From positions 25,422 to 89,421 of the forward strand of contig NZ_BDCF01000031.1 in assembly GCF_001613365.1 (NCBI RefSeq): DNA of 64,000 bases, written 5' to 3'. Source of the stretch: Nocardia xishanensis NBRC 101358. Lineage in GTDB: Bacteria; Actinomycetota; Actinomycetes; Mycobacteriales; Mycobacteriaceae. Position 1 is the stretch's first letter; each line of letters starts with the position of its first letter. Shown here one piece after another: positions 57,408 through 64,000 of the stretch. A program made the translations under genes and the position numbers. A model generated the notes under the pieces. It was not told where the DNA came from. It was given only the letters and a program-made list of their open reading frames with translations, and did not search any database.

Positions 57408-58084
57408 GATCGCGGGCCGCGGACGAGACGTCGCGGGAGGAACGACCCGGCACGGCGAGATCTCACTCCGCGGTGCGCTGGGCGCTGGTCGGCCTGATCG
57501 TTGCGGTCGCCGCGGTGATCGCGCTGTGGCCGCGCGGTGGCGAGGACACCGCGTCCGATGCGCGCATCCAGTCCGGCGAGCGGCAGGTTCCCGCGCAGCT
57601 GCGCGCGGATGCCGCGCTCGCGCCCTGCCCGCGACCCGCGACGGGCGCGACGGGCGCCGGCCCGCTGGCGGGCATCACGCTGACCTGCCTGGCCGACGGC
57701 GCACCGGTCGACCTTGCCGCGGCGCTCGCGGGCAAACCCGTATTACTCAACCTCTGGGCCTACTGGTGCGGGCCGTGCGCCGAGGAGCTGCCGTTCCTGC
57801 AACAATTCGCGGCACGCGCGGGTGACGCCGTCACGGTGCTGACCGTGCACAGCGATTCCGACGAAATCAAGGCGCTGCTGCGCCTGACGGGTCTCGAGGT
57901 GCATTTGCCCGGCGTGTTCGATGCCCAGGCGAAGGTGCGCAGCGCGGTCGGTGCTCCTGCGGTGCTGCCGATTTCGGTGCTGGTTCGTCCGGATGGTTCC
58001 CTCGCGCAAGTCGTGGTGCGTACGTTTACCGGGGTCGACGATATTGCCGATACGGTGGCCGCGGCGCTGGGCGTACGAACGTGA
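57404..58084 (+). CDS. Membrane-anchored TlpA/thioredoxin-like protein
   Basis: The GTG overlaps the nth stop (GTGA). The 226-residue protein has one N-terminal helix (VRWALVGLIVAVAAVIALWP) and an outside thioredoxin fold with the redox pair in NLWAYWCGPCAEELPFLQQF and the cis-Pro region AVLPISVLVRPDG. TlpA-like proteins maintain thiols of exported or cytochrome proteins. The Trp-Cys-Gly-Pro-Cys site is intact. This is the Rv3673c position in mycobacteria. Confidence 0.93.
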   Translation: MRSRAADETSREERPGTARSHSAVRWALVGLIVAVAAVIALWPRGGEDTASDARIQSGERQVPAQLRADAALAPCPRPATGATGAGPLAGITLTCLADGAPVDLAAALAGKPVLLNLWAYWCGPCAEELPFLQQFAARAGDAVTVLTVHSDSDEIKALLRLTGLEVHLPGVFDAQAKVRSAVGAPAVLPISVLVRPDGSLAQVVVRTFTGVDDIADTVAAALGVRT

Positions 58085-58219
58085 CGGCGCGGCGGTCGTG
58101 TGCACCGCCCCCGGAGGCGCCGTGAGAAGGTCTACACCGCAAGACATCTCGCAGCGTCTGTTGCGGGCGGACAGAACGGTTGTGGAGGTGGTGGTGCGCA
58201 GGTTCACCGGGGGAGCGGC

Positions 58220-58939
58220 ATGACGATTCCGCTCCCCACCGATATTCCGCACTGGCTGCGCAGGGCCGTCGAGCCCGGCCACGCCGAGGCGACCGACACG
58301 TTGACGATCGCGCGCGCCCTGCGCCGAGCCATGACCATCACCGGCGAACCGCGCCAGGCCGCGGTGCTCGTGCTGTTCAGCGGCTCGACGGAGAACGATC
58401 CGACGGCCCCCGGCGGGCTGCCCGCCGACGCCGACGTGCTGCTCACTCAGCGCGCGTCGACGCTGCGCCAGCATCGAGGACAGGTCGCGTTCCCCGGCGG
58501 CGCGGTCGATCCCGAGGACGACGGGCCGATCGACACGGCGCTGCGCGAGGCGTGCGAGGAGACCGGCGTCCTGCGCGAACACGTCGAGCCGCTCGCGGTG
58601 CTGCCGAAGCTCTTCGTGCCGCCGTCGCGCTTCGACGTGACCCCGGTGGTGGCGTACTGGCGCACGCCGGGTGAGGTGCGGGTGGTGAACCAGAGCGAGA
58701 CCGAGCGGGTGGTGCGGGTACCGCTCTCCGAGATGCTCGACCCGGCCAATCGCTTCCTCGTCCGTGGCAGCCTCGGCTACCAGAGCCCGGCCTTCCAGGT
58801 CGACGGCATGCTGGTCTGGGGGCTCACCGGCGGGATACTCGCGGGCATCTTCCAATCCGCGGGCTGGGAACTGGAATGGGACCGCGACGATGTGCGTGAC
58901 CTGGAAACGGCGCTTGCCGCAGTGGGGATGACTTTATGA
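58220..58939 (+). CDS. Nudix hydrolase, CoA-pyrophosphatase-like
   Basis: From ATG 58220 (GGGAG upstream) the protein is 239 residues. It has the upstream segment LLTQRASTLRQHRGQVAFPG, which fits the CoA-specific UPF0035 motif, then GGAVDPEDDGPIDTALREAC and EETGV as the Nudix box. It probably cleaves CoA or related diphosphates. In mycobacteria this gene (Rv3672c) precedes marP, as here with a 4-bp overlap. The 135-bp gap before it contains an echo of the previous gene's 3' end. Confidence 0.93.
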   Translation: MTIPLPTDIPHWLRRAVEPGHAEATDTLTIARALRRAMTITGEPRQAAVLVLFSGSTENDPTAPGGLPADADVLLTQRASTLRQHRGQVAFPGGAVDPEDDGPIDTALREACEETGVLREHVEPLAVLPKLFVPPSRFDVTPVVAYWRTPGEVRVVNQSETERVVRVPLSEMLDPANRFLVRGSLGYQSPAFQVDGMLVWGLTGGILAGIFQSAGWELEWDRDDVRDLETALAAVGMTL

Positions 58940-60129
58940 GTTCCTCGGCCTGGCTCGACCTCATCGTGGTGCTGCTCGCCCTGGCCGCTGCCGCGTCCGG
59001 TTGGCGGCAGGGCGCCGTGGCCTCGGCGCTGGCCTTCCTCGGCGTCGTGCTCGGCGCAGTGGCAGGCATTCTCATCGCCCCGCACATCCTGGTGCACGTG
59101 GACGAGGGGCGGACCAGGGTACTCACCGGCGTGCTGCTGATCGTGCTGCTGGTGATCGTCGGCGAGGTCGCGGGCATGGTGCTCGGCCGCGCCGCGCGCA
59201 GCGGGATGCGACATCCGTTCACCCGCAGTGTGGACAGCGTGGTCGGCGCGGTGTTGCAGGCGGTGGCGGTGCTGGTCACGGCCTGGCTGCTCGCGCTGCC
59301 GCTGGCGACCTCGTCGCAGCCCGCGATCGCGACCGCGATCAACGGTTCCCGGGTGCTGGCCGATGTCAACGACGTCGCGCCGAACTGGCTGCGCAAGGTC
59401 CCGAACGAATTCTCCAAGCTGCTCAACACTTCCGGGCTGCCGGACGTGATCGGCCCGTTCGGCCGCGCGCCCATCGCCGCGGTCGAGCCGCCGGATCCGA
59501 GCGTGCTCGCCAGCCCCGTCGCGGCGTCGCTGCAGCAGAGCGTGCTGCGCATCCGCGGTGTGGCGCCGAGTTGCCAGCGCGCGCTAGAGGGTTCGGGCTT
59601 CGTCATCGCGCCGGAACGGGTGATGACCAACGCGCACGTGGTCGCCGGCACCACCAGCGTCGCGGTCGACACCGCGCGCGGTCCGCTGGAAGCCACTGTG
59701 GTGCTGTTCGATCCGTCCAAGGACATCGCGGTGCTCGCGGTGCCCGGCCTGACTTCGCCGGTGGTGCCGCAGGCGCCCGCGCCCGCCCGCTCCGGCGACA
59801 GCGCGATCGTGCTCGGCTACCCGGGCGGCGGACCGTACACGGCGAGCGCGGCCCGCGTCCGCGAGACGCTCGACCTCACCGGCCCGACGATCTATCGCAA
59901 CGGCACGGTCGAGCGCGAGGTCTACACCGTCCGCGGCCTGGTGCGCGCGGGCAACTCGGGCGGTCCGCTGGTCGATACCGAAGGCCAGGTGCTCGGCGTC
60001 GTATTCGGCGCAGCGGTGACCGACGACGACACCGGATACGTGCTCACCCTCGACGAGGTCCGCTCCGACCTCGACAAGGCCACCGGCGCGCACCTACCGG
60101 TCGACACGGGAGCCTGCGTGCTCAGCTGA
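58936..60129 (+). CDS. marP: Membrane serine protease, acid-resistance type
   Basis: The 397-residue protein has four N-terminal membrane helices (including LIVVLLALAAAASGWRQGAV and VLTGVLLIVLLVIVGEVAGM) and an outside chymotrypsin-like domain. The triad is His in VMTNAHVVAGTTSV, Asp in SKDIAVLAVPG and Ser in VRAGNSGGPLVDTEG. Two cysteines (SCQRALEGSG and the C-terminal GACVLS) match the disulfide of mycobacterial MarP, which protects cells at low pH by cleaving a peptidoglycan hydrolase. The start overlaps the Nudix stop. It ends the nth operon. Confidence 0.96.
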   Translation: MSSSAWLDLIVVLLALAAAASGWRQGAVASALAFLGVVLGAVAGILIAPHILVHVDEGRTRVLTGVLLIVLLVIVGEVAGMVLGRAARSGMRHPFTRSVDSVVGAVLQAVAVLVTAWLLALPLATSSQPAIATAINGSRVLADVNDVAPNWLRKVPNEFSKLLNTSGLPDVIGPFGRAPIAAVEPPDPSVLASPVAASLQQSVLRIRGVAPSCQRALEGSGFVIAPERVMTNAHVVAGTTSVAVDTARGPLEATVVLFDPSKDIAVLAVPGLTSPVVPQAPAPARSGDSAIVLGYPGGGPYTASAARVRETLDLTGPTIYRNGTVEREVYTVRGLVRAGNSGGPLVDTEGQVLGVVFGAAVTDDDTGYVLTLDEVRSDLDKATGAHLPVDTGACVLS

Positions 60130-60152
60130 GTGCGGGCGAGATTGCCCGCGCA

Positions 60153-60187
60153 ACGGCCGCCGACCGCTTTCGCCGGTCGGCGGCCGT
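60153..60187 (+). terminator. Terminator after marP
   Basis: A 14-bp perfect stem (ACGGCCGCCGACCG 60153-60166 with CGGTCGGCGGCCGT 60174-60187) starts 24 bp past the marP stop. No T-run. Confidence 0.75.
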
Positions 60188-60451
60188 GCCGGTGCAGGAT
60201 GTCGGATGCCGACGTACTTGGCAGCCCCAGCCGGGGTTGTGCGGCGCGGGACGGATCGCGGCGTGGATGAGCTTGTCCGACCGGTCGAGCACGTTTGCGC
60301 CGGTGTTGTGCCTGTCTCGGGCCCCACCTCGTCCGGTACTGCGTGGCGTTTGCCGGTCGACCGCTCGCCTGACCCGTCGCCTATCCATCGGTGCGGGGCC
60401 GCGTTGCCCGGCTGGATCGTGACCGGGTTGCGTGTGCGTCGCGCGCCGACC
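60188..60451. other. Intergenic stretch without a recognised gene
   Basis: The 264 bp between the marP terminator and the stop of the convergent hydrolase gene contain no frame with family features and no clear repeat. It may be degraded sequence. Confidence 0.45.
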
Positions 60452-61387
60452 TCAGCCGAGGAACTTCGCCAGTTCCGCCGTCACCACGTCCGGGTTCTCC
60501 TGGTGCGCGAAGTGACTCGCGCTCGGGACGGTGACGAGCCTGCGGTGCGGCGACCACTGCTCGCCGCCGCGGACGGTGCTCGCCAGCAGGTAGTCGTCGA
60601 ACTCGCCGCGCAACGCGAGCACGGGGATGTCGATGGGTACCCGGACGGTGGCCATGAAGCGGCGGCCGTCCGGTCGCCACTGGCTGCGGAACGCCCACCG
60701 CTGGTACTCCAGCGCGCAGTGGGCGGCGCCGGGAATCTGGATGGCCGAGCGCATCCGCCGCACCGTGTCGACGAATTCGGCGCTGTGCGACCAGGACTCG
60801 GTGACCCGCTGGCGCAGCAACCGCTCGACCTCGTACCCATCGCGGGTGGTCAGGCGGTGTTCGGGATACCGCGGCAGCTGATAACGCAGGAAGTTCGGCA
60901 GCCAGGCGCGGCGCTGGCGCGAGTCGCGCAGTACGGCCTTCTTCAGCGCGGCCGGGTGCGGCGAGCCGACCAGCGCGATGGCGCGCACCAGCCGCGGGTG
61001 CAACACGGCGGTGGCCCAGCAGACCAGCCCGCCCTCGGCGTGACCGACCAGGGCCGCCTCGGTATGGCCGAGCGCGCGAATGAGTCCGGCGATATCACCC
61101 GCCAGCGTCCAGCCGTCGTAGCCGCGCGGGGGTTTGTCGCTGTCGCCGTAGCCGCGCAGATCGACCGCGACCGCACGGAAACCCAGCTCGGTGAGCCCGG
61201 TCAGCTGATGCCGCCATGACCACCAGAAGTCCGCGAATCCGTGCAACAGCACGACCAGCGGCGCTTCGGCGCGCTCGGGCGCGGCCTCGACGATGTGGAA
61301 TCGAATGCCGTTGGCATGAACATCCCGGTGCGTCCACGGACCGTCGTAGCGGACGGTGGACGGATCCGGAAGGAAGTTCGACGACAC
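60452..61387 (-). CDS. Alpha/beta-hydrolase-fold protein, EphE-like, nucleophile absent
   Basis: The 311-residue protein has the epoxide-hydrolase landmarks LVVLLHGFADFWWSWRHQLT, RAVAVDLRGYGDSDKPPRGY, and a lid region. The nucleophile elbow, expected as GHDxGG or GHSxGG, reads LVGHAEGGLVCW with Ala in the catalytic position. An acid (LRGEFDDYL) and a late His (PSASHFAHQENPD) are present. It is at the ephE (Rv3670) position. Without the nucleophile it may be inactive or use another residue. It faces the marP operon and runs with the holin-like gene upstream on the same strand (52-bp gap). Confidence 0.85.
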   Translation of the reverse strand: MSSNFLPDPSTVRYDGPWTHRDVHANGIRFHIVEAAPERAEAPLVVLLHGFADFWWSWRHQLTGLTELGFRAVAVDLRGYGDSDKPPRGYDGWTLAGDIAGLIRALGHTEAALVGHAEGGLVCWATAVLHPRLVRAIALVGSPHPAALKKAVLRDSRQRRAWLPNFLRYQLPRYPEHRLTTRDGYEVERLLRQRVTESWSHSAEFVDTVRRMRSAIQIPGAAHCALEYQRWAFRSQWRPDGRRFMATVRVPIDIPVLALRGEFDDYLLASTVRGGEQWSPHRRLVTVPSASHFAHQENPDVVTAELAKFLG

Positions 61388-61439
61388 GCCGACCGAGCCT
61401 AGTAGTCGGCGTGCGTCGTCGCGACCACGACCCGCACGG

Positions 61440-61943
61440 TCAGTCGACGCGCTTCTCCAGCGCCAGGTGCTCGTCGTGCGTACCGCCGAAGCCGGCAGGC
61501 AGCACGGAGCGCGCCTGCTTCAGCGAATCGATGGTCTTCTCGGGGGCGCGCAGCTTCTTCACCCTGCGGTAACCGAGGAACGCCAGCACCGCGGTCGCGA
61601 CGACCATCAGCAGGAACACGATCAGGAAGGCAGCCCACCTGGCCAGCCACACGTCGAGCAGCTCGCCGAGGAAGAAGAAAAAGAAGAACGTGCTGAACAG
61701 CAGCACGGTCAGCGCGAGGATGAAGTAGACGCTGCCCTGCAGGCCCTTCTTGATCTCGCCGGTGACCTCGGCCTTGGCCAGCTCGACCTCGGCGCGCACC
61801 AGCGTCGACATCTGCTCGGCCGCGTCGCGGACCAGGGTGCCGAAACTGGCGGAGTTCGTCGGGTTGGCATCGGTCAGCGGAATGGACGTGACAGTGCGCC
61901 CGCTGTGCGCGTCGTTCCCGTTACCGCCCTGGGTGAAACTCAC
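61440..61943 (-). CDS. Phage-holin-superfamily (Holin-X) membrane protein
   Basis: From GTG 61943, with GAGAAGGG upstream, the protein is 167 residues; a longer frame to 62075 has no ribosome site. The family stretch FGTLVRDAAEQMSTLVRAEV, ELAKAEVTGEIKKGLQG precedes two membrane helices (VYFILALTVLLFSTFFFFFF and WAAFLIVFLLMVVATAVLAF). The C-terminal part is charged. This is the actinobacterial PF07332 type, a cellular rather than phage protein, found at the Rv3669 position. Function is unknown. Confidence 0.88.
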   Translation of the reverse strand: MSFTQGGNGNDAHSGRTVTSIPLTDANPTNSASFGTLVRDAAEQMSTLVRAEVELAKAEVTGEIKKGLQGSVYFILALTVLLFSTFFFFFFLGELLDVWLARWAAFLIVFLLMVVATAVLAFLGYRRVKKLRAPEKTIDSLKQARSVLPAGFGGTHDEHLALEKRVD

Positions 61944-62099
61944 TTGGTCGACCCTTCTCCCTGTCCCGGCACTGCTTTCAGCTCCGTTCGACGTGCGGCG
62001 CTTCAGGCGTCCGCCATCGTCACGCAGGCTACCGCCTGCGGGCTCGTCCCTCGCGCGGTGTTCCTTCCGCGGCACGCCCGTGGCCCTTCGTTGTCACCC

Positions 62100-63317
62100 T
62101 CACTCCGATTCCAACGCACGCGCCTCGCGTCGAGCTTGGTGGACACGCCCACGTCGCAACAGTAGCGCCGAACCGGCGAGCGATGCCGCCATGGAGGTCA
62201 TCAACACCGCGGCCTTCGCCAATTCGACGGACGAGCCGTCGCCGACGTCGGCCAGCGCGAGTTCTGCCACGAGAAGGCTAACCGTGAAGCCGATCGCGCC
62301 GAGCACCGACAGGGCGAACATGTCGCGGTATCCGAGGTTCGCCGGCTTCTTCGCGACGCCGAACCGGATTGCCGCCCAGCTGATTCCGAAGATGCCGACG
62401 GTCTTGCCGAGCAGCAGCCCGAGAATGATCGCCAGCGAAAGCCGGTTGGTGAACAGCTCGCCGAAGATATTGCCGTCCAGCGGAACCCCGGAGGCGAACA
62501 ACGCGAACAGCGGCACGCACAGCCCCGCCGAAATGGGCTGGAACCGATGCTCCCACCTGGTCGCGGGCGCCTTGTCCTCGCCGGGGTCCGTGCGCACCCT
62601 GGTGAGCAGGCCGAGCGCGACACCCGCCAATGTCGGATGGATGCCCGCCTCGTGCAGCGCGTACCAGGAGACCAGCGCCAGCGGCACGTACACCACCGGC
62701 GAGGTGATCCGCCGGTGTTGGGCAAGCGCCCACGCCGCGAAACAAGCCGCGGCGGCAAGCAGCCAGAGCAGCGCGAGCCCGGCGGTGAACAGCACCGCGA
62801 TCAGGATGATGGCCAGCAGATCGTCCACCACGGCGAGGCTGAGCAGGAACACCCGCGCGCCCGCCGGAATGCGCGAACCGGTCATGGCGAGTACGGCCAG
62901 CGCGAAGGCGATGTCGGTGGCGACCGGGATGGCCCAGCCGCGGTCCATGCCCTCGATGCCGTAGCCGACGACCGCGGCGATCAGCGCGGGCGTGACCACG
63001 CCGCCGACAGCGGCGATAATCGGCAGAGCGGCGCGTCTGCGGTCGGCGAGCTCGCCGACGACGAGCTCGCGTTTGAGTTCGAGCCCCGCGACGAAGAAGA
63101 AGACCGCGAGCAGACCGTCCTGGGTCCAATCCGCGAGCGTGAGCTCGAGATGCAGCGGCTTTATCGCGAGCACCGTCTCCGTCATCGTGACGTAACTGTC
63201 ACCCCACGGCGAGTTCACCCACAGCAACGCGATCGCGGCGGCGATGAGAAGCAGTGCGCCACCTACGGTTTCGGTCCGCAGATACCGAGTCAACTCGGAG
63301 CGCACCTGATTGATCAC
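62100..63317 (-). CDS. nhaA: Na+/H+ antiporter
   Basis: The 405-residue protein has about twelve membrane helices with NhaA landmarks: GGALLLIAAAIALLWVNSPW, FFFVAGLELKRELVVGELAD, WAIPVATDIAFALAVLAMTG with a transport aspartate, and LAVVDDLLAIILIAVLF with the Asp pair. It exchanges sodium for protons across the cytoplasmic membrane for pH and salt control. In mycobacteria a protease gene (Rv3668c) occupies this position, so the order differs here. The gene follows the acs terminator on the same strand. Confidence 0.96.
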   Translation of the reverse strand: MINQVRSELTRYLRTETVGGALLLIAAAIALLWVNSPWGDSYVTMTETVLAIKPLHLELTLADWTQDGLLAVFFFVAGLELKRELVVGELADRRRAALPIIAAVGGVVTPALIAAVVGYGIEGMDRGWAIPVATDIAFALAVLAMTGSRIPAGARVFLLSLAVVDDLLAIILIAVLFTAGLALLWLLAAAACFAAWALAQHRRITSPVVYVPLALVSWYALHEAGIHPTLAGVALGLLTRVRTDPGEDKAPATRWEHRFQPISAGLCVPLFALFASGVPLDGNIFGELFTNRLSLAIILGLLLGKTVGIFGISWAAIRFGVAKKPANLGYRDMFALSVLGAIGFTVSLLVAELALADVGDGSSVELAKAAVLMTSMAASLAGSALLLRRGRVHQARREARALESE

Positions 63318-63433
63318 GGAAAACCTCTCGGCCGGGCGGGCAGAACCGCGGACCCGCGACCCGAGCCGTTGCGCCTCGAACCACCTGCCCGCACGCCGAC
63401 CAGACTTCCCGGCACACCTGACGCAATTCTAAC

Positions 63434-63472
63434 GGGTACGGCCGGTGACAAGATCAGTCACCGGCCGTACCC
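63434..63472 (-). terminator. Terminator of acs
   Basis: A 16-bp perfect stem pairs 63434-63449 with 63457-63472 (GGGTACGGCCGGTGAC and complement) around AAGATCA, about 65 bp past the acs stop on the minus strand. Confidence 0.85.
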
Positions 63473-63538
63473 TGTGCCCTTGCGTGAAGGCCATGGTGCA
63501 CATGCCTCGCAAGCACGCACTTTCTGCGAGGGAACCGG

Positions 63539-64000
63539 TCAGGCGCGGCTGGCTCGGATGGCCTCGAAGACGTGGGGGTCGACGAGGGTGGAGGTGTCGC
63601 CGAGTTCGCGGCCTTCGGCGACGTCGCGTAGCAGGCGGCGCATGATTTTGCCGCTGCGGGTTTTGGGGAGTTCGGGGACGATGTGGATTTCGCGTGGTTT
63701 GGCGATGGGGCTGATTTCGCGGGCGACTTCGGTTTTGAGTTCGTCGATGAGTGTGTCGCCGGTGTTTTCGGCTTCGGCGGTGAGGATGACGAAGGCGACG
63801 ATGCCTTGGCCGGTGGTGGTGTCGGTGGCGCCGACGACGGCAGCTTCGGCGACGTGGGAGTGTCCGACGAGGGCGGATTCGACTTCGGCGGTGGAGATGC
63901 GGTGGCCGGAGACGTTCATGACGTCGTCGACGCGGCCGAGGATCCACAGGTCGCCGTCGGTGTCGAGTTTGGCGCCGTCGCCGGCGAAGTACCAGCCCTG
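63539..64000 (-). CDS. acs: Acetyl-CoA synthetase, C-terminal part (5' end outside window)
   Basis: The visible 153 residues enter at QGWYFAGDGAKLDTDGDLWI and include ILGRVDDVMNVSGHRISTAE, the hinge of the AMP-forming acyl-CoA synthetase C-terminal domain. The acetylatable Lys is in PKTRSGKIMRRLLRDVAEG. It makes acetyl-CoA from acetate, ATP and CoA. Codon use is unlike the neighbours: Glu is GAA 12 times and GAG once, Lys always AAA, Pro never CCG, Ala never GCG, with strong C-ending bias. The neighbouring genes favour GAG, AAG, CCG and GCG. This suggests separate ancestry or gene conversion for at least this end. Confidence 0.96.
   Translation of the reverse strand, partial: QGWYFAGDGAKLDTDGDLWILGRVDDVMNVSGHRISTAEVESALVGHSHVAEAAVVGATDTTTGQGIVAFVILTAEAENTGDTLIDELKTEVAREISPIAKPREIHIVPELPKTRSGKIMRRLLRDVAEGRELGDTSTLVDPHVFEAIRASRA

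Noticed and set aside
61440..61943. Holin-like gene as evidence of a prophage
   Set aside because: The protein belongs to the cellular actinobacterial Holin-X type at its conserved chromosomal position; no phage genes are nearby.

Overview
The window is 64 kb of high-GC actinobacterial chromosome. The best fit is a Nocardia-like member of the Mycobacteriales. The main reason is the right-hand third, which follows the mycobacterial order ponA2 / whiB4 / two ArsA-Get3-like ATPases / DUF4177 / RidA / metallo-beta-lactamase fold / crp / small membrane protein / nth / thioredoxin-like / Nudix / marP / ephE-like / holin-like, but with nhaA inserted before acs. The alkB-rubA-rubA-rubB cluster, a furA-type gene beside a catalase and a Tat-exported cholesterol-oxidase-like enzyme also suit Nocardia or Rhodococcus. 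No phage, integrase, transposase or CRISPR array was recognised.

Layout. 1-6.8 kb: a truncated PPOX flavoprotein, a Tat-exported FAD oxidoreductase, an EamA exporter with divergent LysR regulator, a repeat patch, and a proline-rich MinD/EspI-like ATPase. 6.8-10.4 kb: leuA with a 13-residue leucine leader peptide and two interleaved stems (a LEU-type pseudoknot attenuator), then a TSUP permease and a DUF1272 protein. 10.4-19.3 kb: TAP-like lipoprotein peptidase, cholesterol oxidase, a voltage-sensor-only membrane protein, LtrA, small proteins, and a TetR gene divergent from two tandem DHFR/RibD-like genes. 19.4-21.9 kb: ask and asd (lysine, threonine, methionine and diaminopimelate supply), separated by a 65-bp palindromic element. 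22-28.2 kb: serine hydrolase, APC permease, and an uncharacterised AAA+ ATPase paired with a membrane-anchored TPR protein. 28.2-34 kb: alkane hydroxylation (TetR, alkB, two rubredoxins, rubredoxin reductase), then furA-katA.

34-35.6 kb is the oddest stretch: a transporter remnant, a possible 19-residue membrane peptide, a small secreted protein and a group of hairpins with covarying stems and one shared loop. 35.6-43.8 kb: ArsC, an FAD monooxygenase with paired operators, and ATP-dependent urea degradation (urea carboxylase, allophanate hydrolase, GntR regulator). 44-47.5 kb: tRNA-Pro(CGG), a membrane protein with 24 heptapeptide repeats, and a metallophosphoesterase. 47.7-64 kb: the conserved mycobacterial-type block for cell wall, redox and acid resistance, ending in a truncated acetyl-CoA synthetase whose codon use differs sharply from its neighbours.

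Functional links. LeuA, Ask and Asd supply branched-chain and aspartate-family amino acids. AlkB takes electrons from NAD(P)H through RubB and the rubredoxins. Urea carboxylase makes allophanate for AtzF. FurA probably controls KatA. WhiB4, the TlpA-like protein and MarP form the redox and envelope-stress part of the conserved block. All calls come from reading the sequence; no database search was run.
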